Shown here: positions 8,485 through 16,068 of the stretch, in pieces
Layout of the letters: each line of letters starts with the position of its first letter
How positions within the stretch are numbered: the first letter of the stretch is position 1
Assembly: GCF_017309585.1 (NCBI RefSeq)
Contig: NZ_CP071321.1
Coordinates: forward strand, 2,480,001 to 2,544,000
DNA length: 64,000 bases
Origin: Nitrogeniibacter aestuarii
GTDB taxonomy: Bacteria; Pseudomonadota; Gammaproteobacteria; Burkholderiales; Rhodocyclaceae
Reading direction: 5' to 3'
The notes under the pieces: generated by a model
Told to the model about the DNA's origin: nothing
The model's input: the letters and a program-made list of their open reading frames with translations, nothing else
Database searches by the model: none
Program-made: the position numbers and the translations under genes

Positions 8485-10008
8485 GTGTCACCCACGCTCA
8501 CGCCTCAACAGATCAAGACCAACCTGCTCAGCGGCCTCACTGTCGCGCTTGCACTGGTGCCCGAAGCCATCGCCTTTGCGTTCGTCGCCGGCGTCCACCC
8601 CCTCACCGGGCTCTATGCTGCTTTCATGATGGGGCTCATTACTGCAGCCATCGGTGGTCGCCCGGGCATGATATCGGGCGCCACTGGCGCACTGGCCGTC
8701 GTGATGGTTGCGCTCGTGACCACCCATGGCGTGGAGTACCTGTTTGCCACGGTCGTGCTCATGGGCTGTCTCCAGATTGCCTTCGGCGCGCTCAAGCTGG
8801 GTAAATTCATCCGAATGGTGCCCCACCCTGTCATGCTTGGTTTCGTGAACGGGCTGGCCATCGTGATTTTCCTGGCGCAGTTCGGACACTTCCGGGTCGT
8901 GGCCGAAGACGGCACCAGTCAATGGCTTCAGGGCGACGCACTGATTATCATGGGCACACTCATCGTGATCACCATGGCAATCATCTACCTGTTGCCACGG
9001 CTGACAAAAGCCGTGCCTTCATCGCTTGCGGGCATCGTTGCCGTCTCGCTCGCCGTGATCTTTCTGGACATCGACACGCGCACGGTCGGTGACCTGGCAT
9101 CGATTGAGGGCGGCTTGCCGAGTTTCCACCTGCCCATGGTGCCGTTGAACCTCGAAACGCTTCAGATTATTCTGCCCTACAGCGCCATTCTTGCGGCCAT
9201 CGGCCTGATCGAATCGCTGCTCACGCTCAACCTGATCGACGAAATCACCGACACCCGCGGGCAACCGAACCGGGAGTGCGTCGGTCAGGGGGTCGCCAAC
9301 GTTGTCACCGGCTTCTTCGGTGGCATGGGGGGCTGCGCCATGATTGGTCAGAGCATGATCAACATCAGCAATGGCGCACGCAGCAGGCTGTCCGGGATCG
9401 CAGCAGCCCTGTTTCTGCTCAGCTTCATCCTGTTCGCGTCGCCGCTGATCGAACAGATTCCGCTGGCCGCGCTGATTGCACTGATGTTCGTGGTGTCTGA
9501 AAAGACCTTCGAATGGGCCAGCTTGCGTGTCCTGCACAAGGTGCCGAAGCATGACGCCTTCGTCATCATTGCGGTCACCGTCGTGACGGTACTGACCGAC
9601 CTGGCGATTGCCGTCCTTGTCGGGGTCATCATCTCGGCGCTGGCGTTCGCCTGGCAACACGCCAAAACGATCTACGCGAACACACGCACCGAAACCAACG
9701 GATGGAAGACCTACGATCTGCACGGATCGGTCTTCTTCGCCTCCACACAGAATTTCATGGCCTTGTTTTCGCCGCTCAGCGATCCGGACGACGTGATCGT
9801 CGATTTTGCCCATGCCCGCGTGATGGACCATTCCGGCCTTGAAGCCATCGACAGTCTTGCAGAGCGCTATCGTGCCGCCGGCAAACGGCTGCATCTACGC
9901 CACCTCAGCCCGGACTGTCTCGAGTTGCTGGGCAAGGCACGCGACATGGTGGAGGTCAACCTCATGGAAGACCCCCACTACCATCTCGCCGACAATCGCC
10001 TGGGCTGA
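8485..10008 (+). CDS. SulP family inorganic anion transporter
   Basis: A 507-residue SLC26/SulP permease with about 10-12 hydrophobic segments, starting with LLSGLTVALALVPEAIAFAF near residue 13. Family motifs include GLYAAFMMGLITA and SGATGALAVVMV in the first third. A C-terminal STAS domain occupies roughly residues 415-500 (VIVDFAHARVMDHSGLEAID). The GTG at 8485 is chosen because GGAG at 8475-8478 sits six bases upstream. The ATG at 8389 would add a basic, non-conserved tail. The transported anion (sulfate, bicarbonate or another) cannot be told from sequence. It follows the bio operon but is probably transcribed separately. Confidence 0.88.
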   Translation: MSPTLTPQQIKTNLLSGLTVALALVPEAIAFAFVAGVHPLTGLYAAFMMGLITAAIGGRPGMISGATGALAVVMVALVTTHGVEYLFATVVLMGCLQIAFGALKLGKFIRMVPHPVMLGFVNGLAIVIFLAQFGHFRVVAEDGTSQWLQGDALIIMGTLIVITMAIIYLLPRLTKAVPSSLAGIVAVSLAVIFLDIDTRTVGDLASIEGGLPSFHLPMVPLNLETLQIILPYSAILAAIGLIESLLTLNLIDEITDTRGQPNRECVGQGVANVVTGFFGGMGGCAMIGQSMINISNGARSRLSGIAAALFLLSFILFASPLIEQIPLAALIALMFVVSEKTFEWASLRVLHKVPKHDAFVIIAVTVVTVLTDLAIAVLVGVIISALAFAWQHAKTIYANTRTETNGWKTYDLHGSVFFASTQNFMALFSPLSDPDDVIVDFAHARVMDHSGLEAIDSLAERYRAAGKRLHLRHLSPDCLELLGKARDMVEVNLMEDPHYHLADNRLG

Positions 10009-10029
10009 GGCCCAAGCGATCTGGGTGCG

Positions 10030-10545
10030 TCAGATCACATCAAGGAGTTGTTTGGTCAGGTCCGGCAGACGCTTTTCTGCCTGACGCGACTCGTGCATAC
10101 ACCGCAGCCAGTCGGCGTAATGCTCGCGCAGTTCGGAGTGCGTGCTGCACGCTTTGACCGAGCGCATCAGATCCATCTTGGTGTATTGACCGTGGAAGTG
10201 CACCAGGGTGTTGATGATGAAGTTCTTCGCTTTCTCCAGATCGGCTGAATCACGATCGACCGGCAGGGACGCGAAGGGATCGGCTTGTGCTTCAGCTTCG
10301 GGCGCGCCCGCAGACTCGAGAGGAGCTTCAGCCGCACCGGCCAACTCAACCTTCTTGATGAAGCCCTGAGAGGTCAGATCGTCGAGCATTTTTTCGAGGC
10401 CCTCGAAGCTGAGCATCGATTTGAGTGACTCGAATGTGCGACGGCCGTCAATCAGGATGAGCACCCGGCGCAGCTTGGGGGACAAGCCGAAAGAACGGGA
10501 TTCGATTTCCGCGAAGCCTTTGTCGGCTTTGGCGTAAGCAAGCAT
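10030..10545 (-). CDS. conserved hypothetical protein, 171 residues
   Basis: Not recognised. Residues 1-65 look like a small helical, possibly winged-helix, domain (FGLSPKLRRVLILIDGRR, then LEKMLDDLTSQGFIKKVEL). An Ala/Glu/Pro-rich linker spans about 68-98, and the C-terminal 70 residues are a helical charged domain (KAKNFIINTLVHFHGQYTK...). No signal peptide or membrane segment is seen. The ATG at 10545 is supported by GGAGA upstream; an in-frame extension of 36 Arg-rich residues looks non-coding. It is convergent with the SulP gene (21-base gap) and followed by no partner. The first domain resembles 'is the value above or below' winged-helix sensors, but that is only an impression. Confidence 0.75.
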   Translation of the reverse strand: MLAYAKADKGFAEIESRSFGLSPKLRRVLILIDGRRTFESLKSMLSFEGLEKMLDDLTSQGFIKKVELAGAAEAPLESAGAPEAEAQADPFASLPVDRDSADLEKAKNFIINTLVHFHGQYTKMDLMRSVKACSTHSELREHYADWLRCMHESRQAEKRLPDLTKQLLDVI

Positions 10546-10740
10546 ATGTCTTCTCCATCGGTGCTGTTTTTGTACCCGACGTTTGCGAACTCTTACGGTT
10601 CGTCTCCCTCGTCGGTAGGCCCTGTATCGAGCCCACACCGCTAATGTCCTCAAGACACGCCACTGCTTCGCGGAACTATGTCACACGTTTGATTTTATTG
10701 TGATTGTTTATGTCAGATGATGCGCACTGCGCTACGTTGA

Positions 10741-11526
10741 TCAGCAGCTAAGGCGCTGGCGAACTTGCTCGAAGAGACACACCGCGGCAGCGGCGGCGAC
10801 ATTCAGTGATTCGATTCCGCCCGGCATCGGGATGGTCAACCGCCGGGTTGCCCGCGCGAGCAGCACGGGCGACAAGCCTGCCCCTTCGGCACCAAACAAC
10901 CAGACCCCCTGCGGCGTGAGGTCGGCGTTGAACAGATCAGCTGCCCCTGCCCCCAGACACGTTGCGAACACTTCACCCTCGTAGGCGCTCAGCCATGCGT
11001 CCGCATCCAGGCCCTCGTGAATTTCGCACACGAAATGCGCTCCCATGGCGGCGCGAAGTGTCTTGGGCGACCAGGCCTGCGCACATCCTGGCGTGAGCAA
11101 CACATGACGTATCCCTGCTGCCGTGGCACTGCGCATGAGTGTGCCGAGATTACCTGCATCCTGCACCTGGTCGAGCAAGATCGCGTCGCCACTGTCTGGC
11201 GGTAAAGAAGCCTCTGGCATCGGAACGATCGCCAATACACCGGCCGTGCTTGCGACAGGGCTGATCTGGTCCAGCAATGCAGCCGGCACCACCGACACCG
11301 GGCAATCCGTTTCGGCCCGCTCGACCACTGCTGCGATCGCAGGTCGAAGCAGGCCCTGATCAGAGACCACCACAGCCTCCGGCACACGGCCAGCTGCCAG
11401 CGCCGCACTCAGCAGATGATCACCGTCGAGTACGGTCTGACCAAACTTCTTGCGGTCACGGGTGCTGTTGGACAAGGCACGAATTCGCTTGATTAGCGGA
11501 TTCTCGCGCGACGAGATCTGCTTCAT
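10741..11526 (-). CDS. TrmH/SpoU family RNA 2'-O-methyltransferase
   Basis: A 261-residue SPOUT enzyme. An N-terminal substrate-binding domain (ISSRENPLIKRIRAL) precedes the knotted SAM-binding domain with LLDQVQDAGNLGTLMRSA (motif 1, catalytic Arg), WLFGAEGAGLS (motif 2) and IPMPGGIESLNVAAAAAV (motif 3). This arrangement is typical of rRNA ribose methylases of the RlmB/TrmH group, but the target nucleotide is unknown. It ends the long rpsB-lpx cluster, eight bases after rnhB and on the same strand, where many proteobacteria have dnaE instead. Confidence 0.88.
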   Translation of the reverse strand: MKQISSRENPLIKRIRALSNSTRDRKKFGQTVLDGDHLLSAALAAGRVPEAVVVSDQGLLRPAIAAVVERAETDCPVSVVPAALLDQISPVASTAGVLAIVPMPEASLPPDSGDAILLDQVQDAGNLGTLMRSATAAGIRHVLLTPGCAQAWSPKTLRAAMGAHFVCEIHEGLDADAWLSAYEGEVFATCLGAGAADLFNADLTPQGVWLFGAEGAGLSPVLLARATRRLTIPMPGGIESLNVAAAAAVCLFEQVRQRLSC

Positions 11527-11534
11527 CAGTACGG

Positions 11535-12125
11535 TTACTCGTCAAACAATGACGGGTTTTCCCAGATCGCGCGAACCGGGCCGAAACTCTTTCGGTAGAA
11601 CGGTGCGATCCCGTGCACGCGGATTGCCGCCAGATGCGCGGCGGTCGGATAACCCTTGTGCCCTGCCAGCCCATACTGTGGAAAATCCCGATCCAGTGCA
11701 CGCATCTGAGCATCCCGCTCGGTTTTGGCGAGAATTGATGCGGCCGAAATCGCCGGTTCGAGCAAATCGCCCTTCACCATGGCAGTGACCGGCAAAGCGA
11801 TATCCGGACAGCGATTGCCATCCACCACCACACGATCCGGGCGCATCGACAGCGCTTCGACCGCTCGCTTCATCGCCAACATCGAGGCGTGCAGAATGTT
11901 GAGCTTATCGATTTCCTCGACCGTCGCCTCGGCAATCGCCCAGGAGAGCGCGCGCTCGCGAATGATGAGGGCCAGGTGCTCGCGTCGCTTCTCGGAGAGT
12001 TTCTTCGAGTCTGTCAGGCCCTCGATCGGACTGTCCGGATTCAGAATGACCGCGGCCGCAACCACGGACCCGCACAGAGGGCCACGCCCTGCCTCATCGA
12101 CACCGCACAACAGCTCAGGATGCAT
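11535..12125 (-). CDS. rnhB: ribonuclease HII
   Basis: A 196-residue RNase HII that nicks RNA in RNA-DNA hybrids, including single misincorporated ribonucleotides. The active-site segment CGVDEAGRGPLCG lies at the N-terminus, DSKKLSEKRR near residue 40, and VVVDGN near 105. The ATG at 12125 matches the family start; a TTG at 12134 is an alternative. The start overlaps the end of lpxB by 11 bases, as in the E. coli lpxB-rnhB junction. Confidence 0.95.
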   Translation of the reverse strand: MHPELLCGVDEAGRGPLCGSVVAAAVILNPDSPIEGLTDSKKLSEKRREHLALIIRERALSWAIAEATVEEIDKLNILHASMLAMKRAVEALSMRPDRVVVDGNRCPDIALPVTAMVKGDLLEPAISAASILAKTERDAQMRALDRDFPQYGLAGHKGYPTAAHLAAIRVHGIAPFYRKSFGPVRAIWENPSLFDE

Positions 12126-13275
12126 CGTTCTCAACCCCGAGCAGGGGCAGCACGGCGTCAGCCGCCTTGCTTGCCGTGTCCTGACGCAGCATCTGGTGCA
12201 GATTCATGAAGCGCACCTCAAGCGTTTCCCGAGCCGCTTTGTCTTCCATCCACTGCACCACAGCATCGGCCAGACGCTCAGGCGTTGCATCGTCCTGTAG
12301 CAACTCGGGCACAAGCGTCTCATTGCATAGAATGTTCGGCAACCCGACCCACGGCAGATAAGCGAGCCGCTTCATCAGGCGGTACTGCAGCCCGCCCATC
12401 CGGTAGCTGATCACCATCGGTCTTTTGAGCAATGCAGCTTCAAGCGAAGCCGTGCCGCTGGCCACCACCACCACGTCAGCGGCAGTCATGGCATCGACCG
12501 CATGGCCGAAGAGCACATGCAGGTGTAATTCGGTTGCCTCGGCATCACGCAGGCACTGTTCAAAGATTTCCCGCGTCGTTCGGGTCGCAAGGGGAACAAG
12601 GAAGCGGGATTCTGGAAAGCGCTCCGCGATCAGTTTGGCGGCCGCAATGAAAAGCGGGGCCAGGTTGCGCACTTCGGAATCGCGACTGCCGGGCAACAAC
12701 GCGAACACAGGCACCTGTTCCGGCTGACGCAGCCGCAAGCGTGCTGCCTCCCGGTCCGGATGCAGCGGAAATTCGTCGGCGAGCGGATGCCCGACGTAGG
12801 TGGCGGGCACCCCGGCACCATCGTAGATCGGCTTTTCGAAGGGAAACAGGCAGAGCATATGATCGACCGCCTGTTTGATCTTCTTGATACGACCGCCACG
12901 CCAGGCCCAGATTGACGGGCTGACAAAATGAACCGTCTTGATCCCCTTCTCGCGCAGCCGCTTTTCGAGCCAGAGACTGAAATCAGGCGCGTCGATACCG
13001 ATGAAGAGGTCGGGGGGATCGGCGAGCAGGCGCTTGAGCAGGGTTCGCCGAATGGCGGACAGTTCTCGATAGCGCTTAAGTGCATCAACGTAGCCATGCA
13101 CGGCCAGTCGATCGAATGGCCACCAGGCCTCGAATCCGCATTTCTCCATCTTGGGGCCGCCGATGCCATAACAGGCGAACTCCGGCAGACGGGATTTCAG
13201 CGCGGTCATCAGGTGGCTCGCCAGCATGTCGCCGGAGGCTTCGCCGGCGACCATGGCGATGCGAATGGGCTTCAT
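12115..13275 (-). CDS. lpxB: lipid-A-disaccharide synthase
   Basis: A 386-residue GT19 glycosyltransferase that joins lipid X and UDP-2,3-diacylglucosamine to form the tetra-acylated disaccharide of lipid A at the inner membrane. It starts IRIAMVAGEASGDMLASHL. The segments CYGIGGPKM, FVSPSIWAWRGGRIKKI and LLPGSRDSEV are family landmarks. Length matches E. coli LpxB (382). It sits between lpxA (six-base gap) and rnhB (overlap). Confidence 0.96.
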   Translation of the reverse strand: MKPIRIAMVAGEASGDMLASHLMTALKSRLPEFACYGIGGPKMEKCGFEAWWPFDRLAVHGYVDALKRYRELSAIRRTLLKRLLADPPDLFIGIDAPDFSLWLEKRLREKGIKTVHFVSPSIWAWRGGRIKKIKQAVDHMLCLFPFEKPIYDGAGVPATYVGHPLADEFPLHPDREAARLRLRQPEQVPVFALLPGSRDSEVRNLAPLFIAAAKLIAERFPESRFLVPLATRTTREIFEQCLRDAEATELHLHVLFGHAVDAMTAADVVVVASGTASLEAALLKRPMVISYRMGGLQYRLMKRLAYLPWVGLPNILCNETLVPELLQDDATPERLADAVVQWMEDKAARETLEVRFMNLHQMLRQDTASKAADAVLPLLGVENDAS

Positions 13276-13281
13276 GAACGC

Positions 13282-14052
13282 TTAGCGGACGAGTCCGCGA
13301 TCGGTCTTGCTGATGAATTCGGAAAACAGGACGACGGCCGAATCCACCTGCGCGGCCTCGGCAATCGCGACTCGCGCGTCTTCGAGACTGAGCCCGTCAC
13401 GGTAGAGACGCTTGTAGGCACGCTTGATGGCGCGGATATCGTCACCCGAAAAACCCCGGCGCTTGAGCCCTTCGCTATTGATACCCCGGGGACTGGCCGG
13501 GTTGCCTGAAACCGTGACGTAAGGAGGCAGATCCTGTAACAGTACGGTACCAACACCGCAGAACGAATGCGCGCCAACGCGTACGAACTGGTGAACGCCC
13601 GTAAAGCCCCCCAGAATCGCCCAGTCGCCGACGTGGACGTGACCGGCCAGCGTGGCATTGTTCGCGAAGATCGTGTTGTTGCCGACCTGGCAATCATGGG
13701 CCACGTGCACGTAGGCCATGATCCAGTTGTCGTTCCCGACCCGCGTGACTCCGGCGTCTTGCGACGTACCAACGTTGAAAGAACAGAATTCGCGAATCGT
13801 GTTTCGATCGCCGATCTCCAGACGCGTGTTTTCCCGATCGTATTTCTTGTCCTGCGGCTGGGCGCCAATCGAGCAGAACTGGAAAATCTCGTTGTCGCGT
13901 CCGATGCGGGTATGCCCTTCGATGACTACATGCGGGCCAACACGCGTTCCGGTGCCGATTTCAACATCGGGGCCGATGATGGAATAGGCCCCGACCTCGA
14001 CGCCTGCCTCCAGACGCGCGGCCGGATCTACGATGGCAGTCGGATGAATCAT
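13282..14052 (-). CDS. lpxA: acyl-ACP--UDP-N-acetylglucosamine O-acyltransferase
   Basis: A 256-residue left-handed beta-helix acyltransferase performing the first step of lipid A synthesis. It starts MIHPTAIVDPAARLEAG and is built of hexapeptide repeats up to about residue 190, then a helical tail. The catalytic histidine is His119 in VHVAHD. At the position that sets acyl-chain length (Gly173 in E. coli, Met169 in Pseudomonas aeruginosa) it has Val167, in HSFCGVG, suggesting a short 3-hydroxyacyl chain. The ATG at 14052 overlaps the fabZ stop (ATGA). Confidence 0.96.
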   Translation of the reverse strand: MIHPTAIVDPAARLEAGVEVGAYSIIGPDVEIGTGTRVGPHVVIEGHTRIGRDNEIFQFCSIGAQPQDKKYDRENTRLEIGDRNTIREFCSFNVGTSQDAGVTRVGNDNWIMAYVHVAHDCQVGNNTIFANNATLAGHVHVGDWAILGGFTGVHQFVRVGAHSFCGVGTVLLQDLPPYVTVSGNPASPRGINSEGLKRRGFSGDDIRAIKRAYKRLYRDGLSLEDARVAIAEAAQVDSAVVLFSEFISKTDRGLVR

Positions 14053-14486
14053 CACAGGGACTTGAGCGCGCACATGAGATCAGCTTCAGCCGCCACTTCA
14101 CCATCGACGCGTGCGACTCCATGGAACTTGTAGATGTTCCGTTTGTTGTTGGTAATTTCGACTTCCATCACCAATTGATCGCCCGGCGTCACCGGTCGCT
14201 TGAAGCGCACGTTGTCGATGCCCGCGAAATAGACCACCTGATCATCGTTGGGCATCACCCCCATGCTCTTGAATGAGAGGACAGCGGCTGCCTGTGCCAT
14301 TGCTTCGACGATGAGGACGCCCGGCATGACCGGATGATGCGGGAAGTGACCGGGAAAAAACGGCTCGTTCATGGTCACGTTCTTGATCGCGACCACCCGC
14401 TTGTTGAGCTCCATCTCAAGGACACGATCGACCAGCAAGAACGGGTACCGGTGAGGCAGATATTTTGAAATTTCGTTGATATTCAT
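14052..14486 (-). CDS. fabZ: 3-hydroxyacyl-ACP dehydratase FabZ
   Basis: A 144-residue hot-dog-fold dehydratase of fatty acid elongation. LPHRYPFLLVDRVLE lies near the N-terminus. The catalytic His is in PFFPGHFPHHPVMPG and the catalytic Glu is in LIVEAMAQAA. The ATG at 14486 gives the usual N-terminus; a GTG at 14495 overlapping the lpxD stop (GTGA) is a possible coupled start adding three residues. The placement between lpxD and lpxA is canonical and balances membrane and lipid A acyl supply. Confidence 0.95.
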   Translation of the reverse strand: MNINEISKYLPHRYPFLLVDRVLEMELNKRVVAIKNVTMNEPFFPGHFPHHPVMPGVLIVEAMAQAAAVLSFKSMGVMPNDDQVVYFAGIDNVRFKRPVTPGDQLVMEVEITNNKRNIYKFHGVARVDGEVAAEADLMCALKSL

Positions 14487-14491
14487 GACGG

Positions 14492-15550
14492 TCACGACTC
14501 GTGTTCTCCCTTGTCAAGCCGTTTTTCGAGTTCCTTGAGGCTGTGTGCCATCGCATCCAGATGTCGCAGCCGAGAAAAATTACGCACCCAGTCCGCATGC
14601 GACTGAAGCGGTAGATTGGCGGTATACACCCCCGCCTTGGTGATGGATTTGGTGACCAACGTGCCCGCAGAGATCACCACATCATCGCCGATGGTCAGAT
14701 GCCCAATGATGCCGGCCTGACCGCCTATCATGCAACGCTTGCCGATTTTCGTGCTGCCCGCGATGCCGACGCATCCGGCGATGGCGGTGTGATCACCGAT
14801 TTCAACGTTGTGCCCGATCTGGATCTGGTTGTCGATCTTCACACCATTACCGATGATGGTGTCGCTCAGCGCGCCGCGGTCAATCGTCGTGTTCGCACCG
14901 ATCTCCACATCGTCCCCGATGCTTACCGACCCGACCTGCGGAAACTTTTCCCAGGCATGATCATTCGTTCTGGCAAAACCGAACCCGTCCGCACCAATCA
15001 CGACACCGGCGTGAACAAGGCATCGCCTGCCCAGACGGCAGCCGTCGTAGACGACCACATTGGCAACCAACCGGGAATGAGCCCCTACTAGCGCGCCCCG
15101 GCCTATAACGCAATTCGGCCCGATGACGGCCCCCGCCTCAACGACGGCGCCAATATCGACCACTGCGCCGGGACCAACGTACGCATCGGGATGAACATCT
15201 CCGGATACCACAGCTGAACTGCTGATCGACGCGGAGACTTCAGGCGCGGGATGAAGCAGGGCAACGGCTCGGGCGAAGTACAGATAGGGGTTGTCCGTAC
15301 GAATAACCGTCAGACTCCCCGGCACTTCCGTGTGCTCATCCACGATCACTGCAGAAGCAGAAGTCGCTTGCAACGCGGGTCGGTACTTCGGATTCGCGAG
15401 AAAACTCAGGTCTCCTGACTGAGCATCTTCCAACGTAGCAACATGGCGGATTTCGATCGAGCCGTCCCCAGAGAAACGCCCGCCAAGGCGGGCGACGATT
15501 CTCTCGACAGTGAGGCGGGCCTCAGCGACCTGATCGTTACTTGCTGCCAC
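14492..15550 (-). CDS. lpxD: UDP-3-O-(3-hydroxyacyl)glucosamine N-acyltransferase
   Basis: A 352-residue acyltransferase that adds the second 3-hydroxyacyl chain in lipid A synthesis. An N-terminal uridine-binding domain (RHVATLEDAQSGDLSFLANPK, here counted in part) precedes a long hexapeptide beta-helix from about residue 105 to 300, with GANTTIDRGAL and the catalytic-His region NQIQIGHNVEIGDHTAI. The start is a GTG at 15550 inside the 3' end of skp (14-base overlap). No later in-frame ATG keeps the domain intact. Confidence 0.95.
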   Translation of the reverse strand: MAASNDQVAEARLTVERIVARLGGRFSGDGSIEIRHVATLEDAQSGDLSFLANPKYRPALQATSASAVIVDEHTEVPGSLTVIRTDNPYLYFARAVALLHPAPEVSASISSSAVVSGDVHPDAYVGPGAVVDIGAVVEAGAVIGPNCVIGRGALVGAHSRLVANVVVYDGCRLGRRCLVHAGVVIGADGFGFARTNDHAWEKFPQVGSVSIGDDVEIGANTTIDRGALSDTIIGNGVKIDNQIQIGHNVEIGDHTAIAGCVGIAGSTKIGKRCMIGGQAGIIGHLTIGDDVVISAGTLVTKSITKAGVYTANLPLQSHADWVRNFSRLRHLDAMAHSLKELEKRLDKGEHES

Positions 15551-16040
15551 CGAGTTCCTTGATCACCTTGTCGGTGATATCGATCGCCGGGCTGGCGTAA
15601 ACGGCTTCCTGAAAAATGATGTCGTACTTCTCCCGCTCCGCGATCGTCTTGACCGCCTTGTTTGCGCGGTCAAGCACTGCGGCAAGTTCTTCATTGCGGC
15701 GCTGGTTGAGGTCTTCACGGAACTCACGCTGGCGCCGCTGAAAATCGCGATTCAGATCGCCGAAATCACGTTCTTTCTTGCGGCGGTCAGCTTCCGACAT
15801 GGTCAGACCATTCTTCTCCAGATCCGACTGAATGGCCTGCAATTCCTTGGCCATGCTTTGCAACTCACTGTCGCGCCCTGCGAATTCCTTCTCGAGTCGA
15901 CCCTGCGCCTGCACCGCAGCTGGCGCCTCACGCATGACACGATCCGAATTCACGAATCCGATCTTGCTCTCTGCGCACACGCCGGTCGAAATCAGTGCCA
16001 AGACGACGCCAAACGCCGAAGCGAAACTCGAAAACTTCAC
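15537..16040 (-). CDS. skp: periplasmic chaperone Skp/OmpH
   Basis: A 167-residue periplasmic holdase for unfolded outer-membrane proteins. The signal peptide is about residues 1-22, followed by ESKIGFVNSDRVMREAPA. Long basic helices from ~50 to 115 (the Skp tentacles) follow, and the C-terminal strand returns to the body. The start is taken as the GTG at 16040 because a full GGAGG sits five bases upstream (16046-16050) and it gives a clean VKFSSFASAF signal peptide. An ATG at 16058 has no ribosome-binding site. It lies between bamA and lpxD as in E. coli. Confidence 0.92.
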   Translation of the reverse strand: MKFSSFASAFGVVLALISTGVCAESKIGFVNSDRVMREAPAAVQAQGRLEKEFAGRDSELQSMAKELQAIQSDLEKNGLTMSEADRRKKERDFGDLNRDFQRRQREFREDLNQRRNEELAAVLDRANKAVKTIAEREKYDIIFQEAVYASPAIDITDKVIKELGGSK

Positions 16041-16068
16041 TCGAACCTCCGAAACCATGTGTGTTAAA

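Noticed and set aside
10009..10029. hairpin TGGGC-TGAG-GCCCA after the SulP gene as terminator
   Set aside because: Only five pairs, partly inside the stop region, and no T run on either strand.
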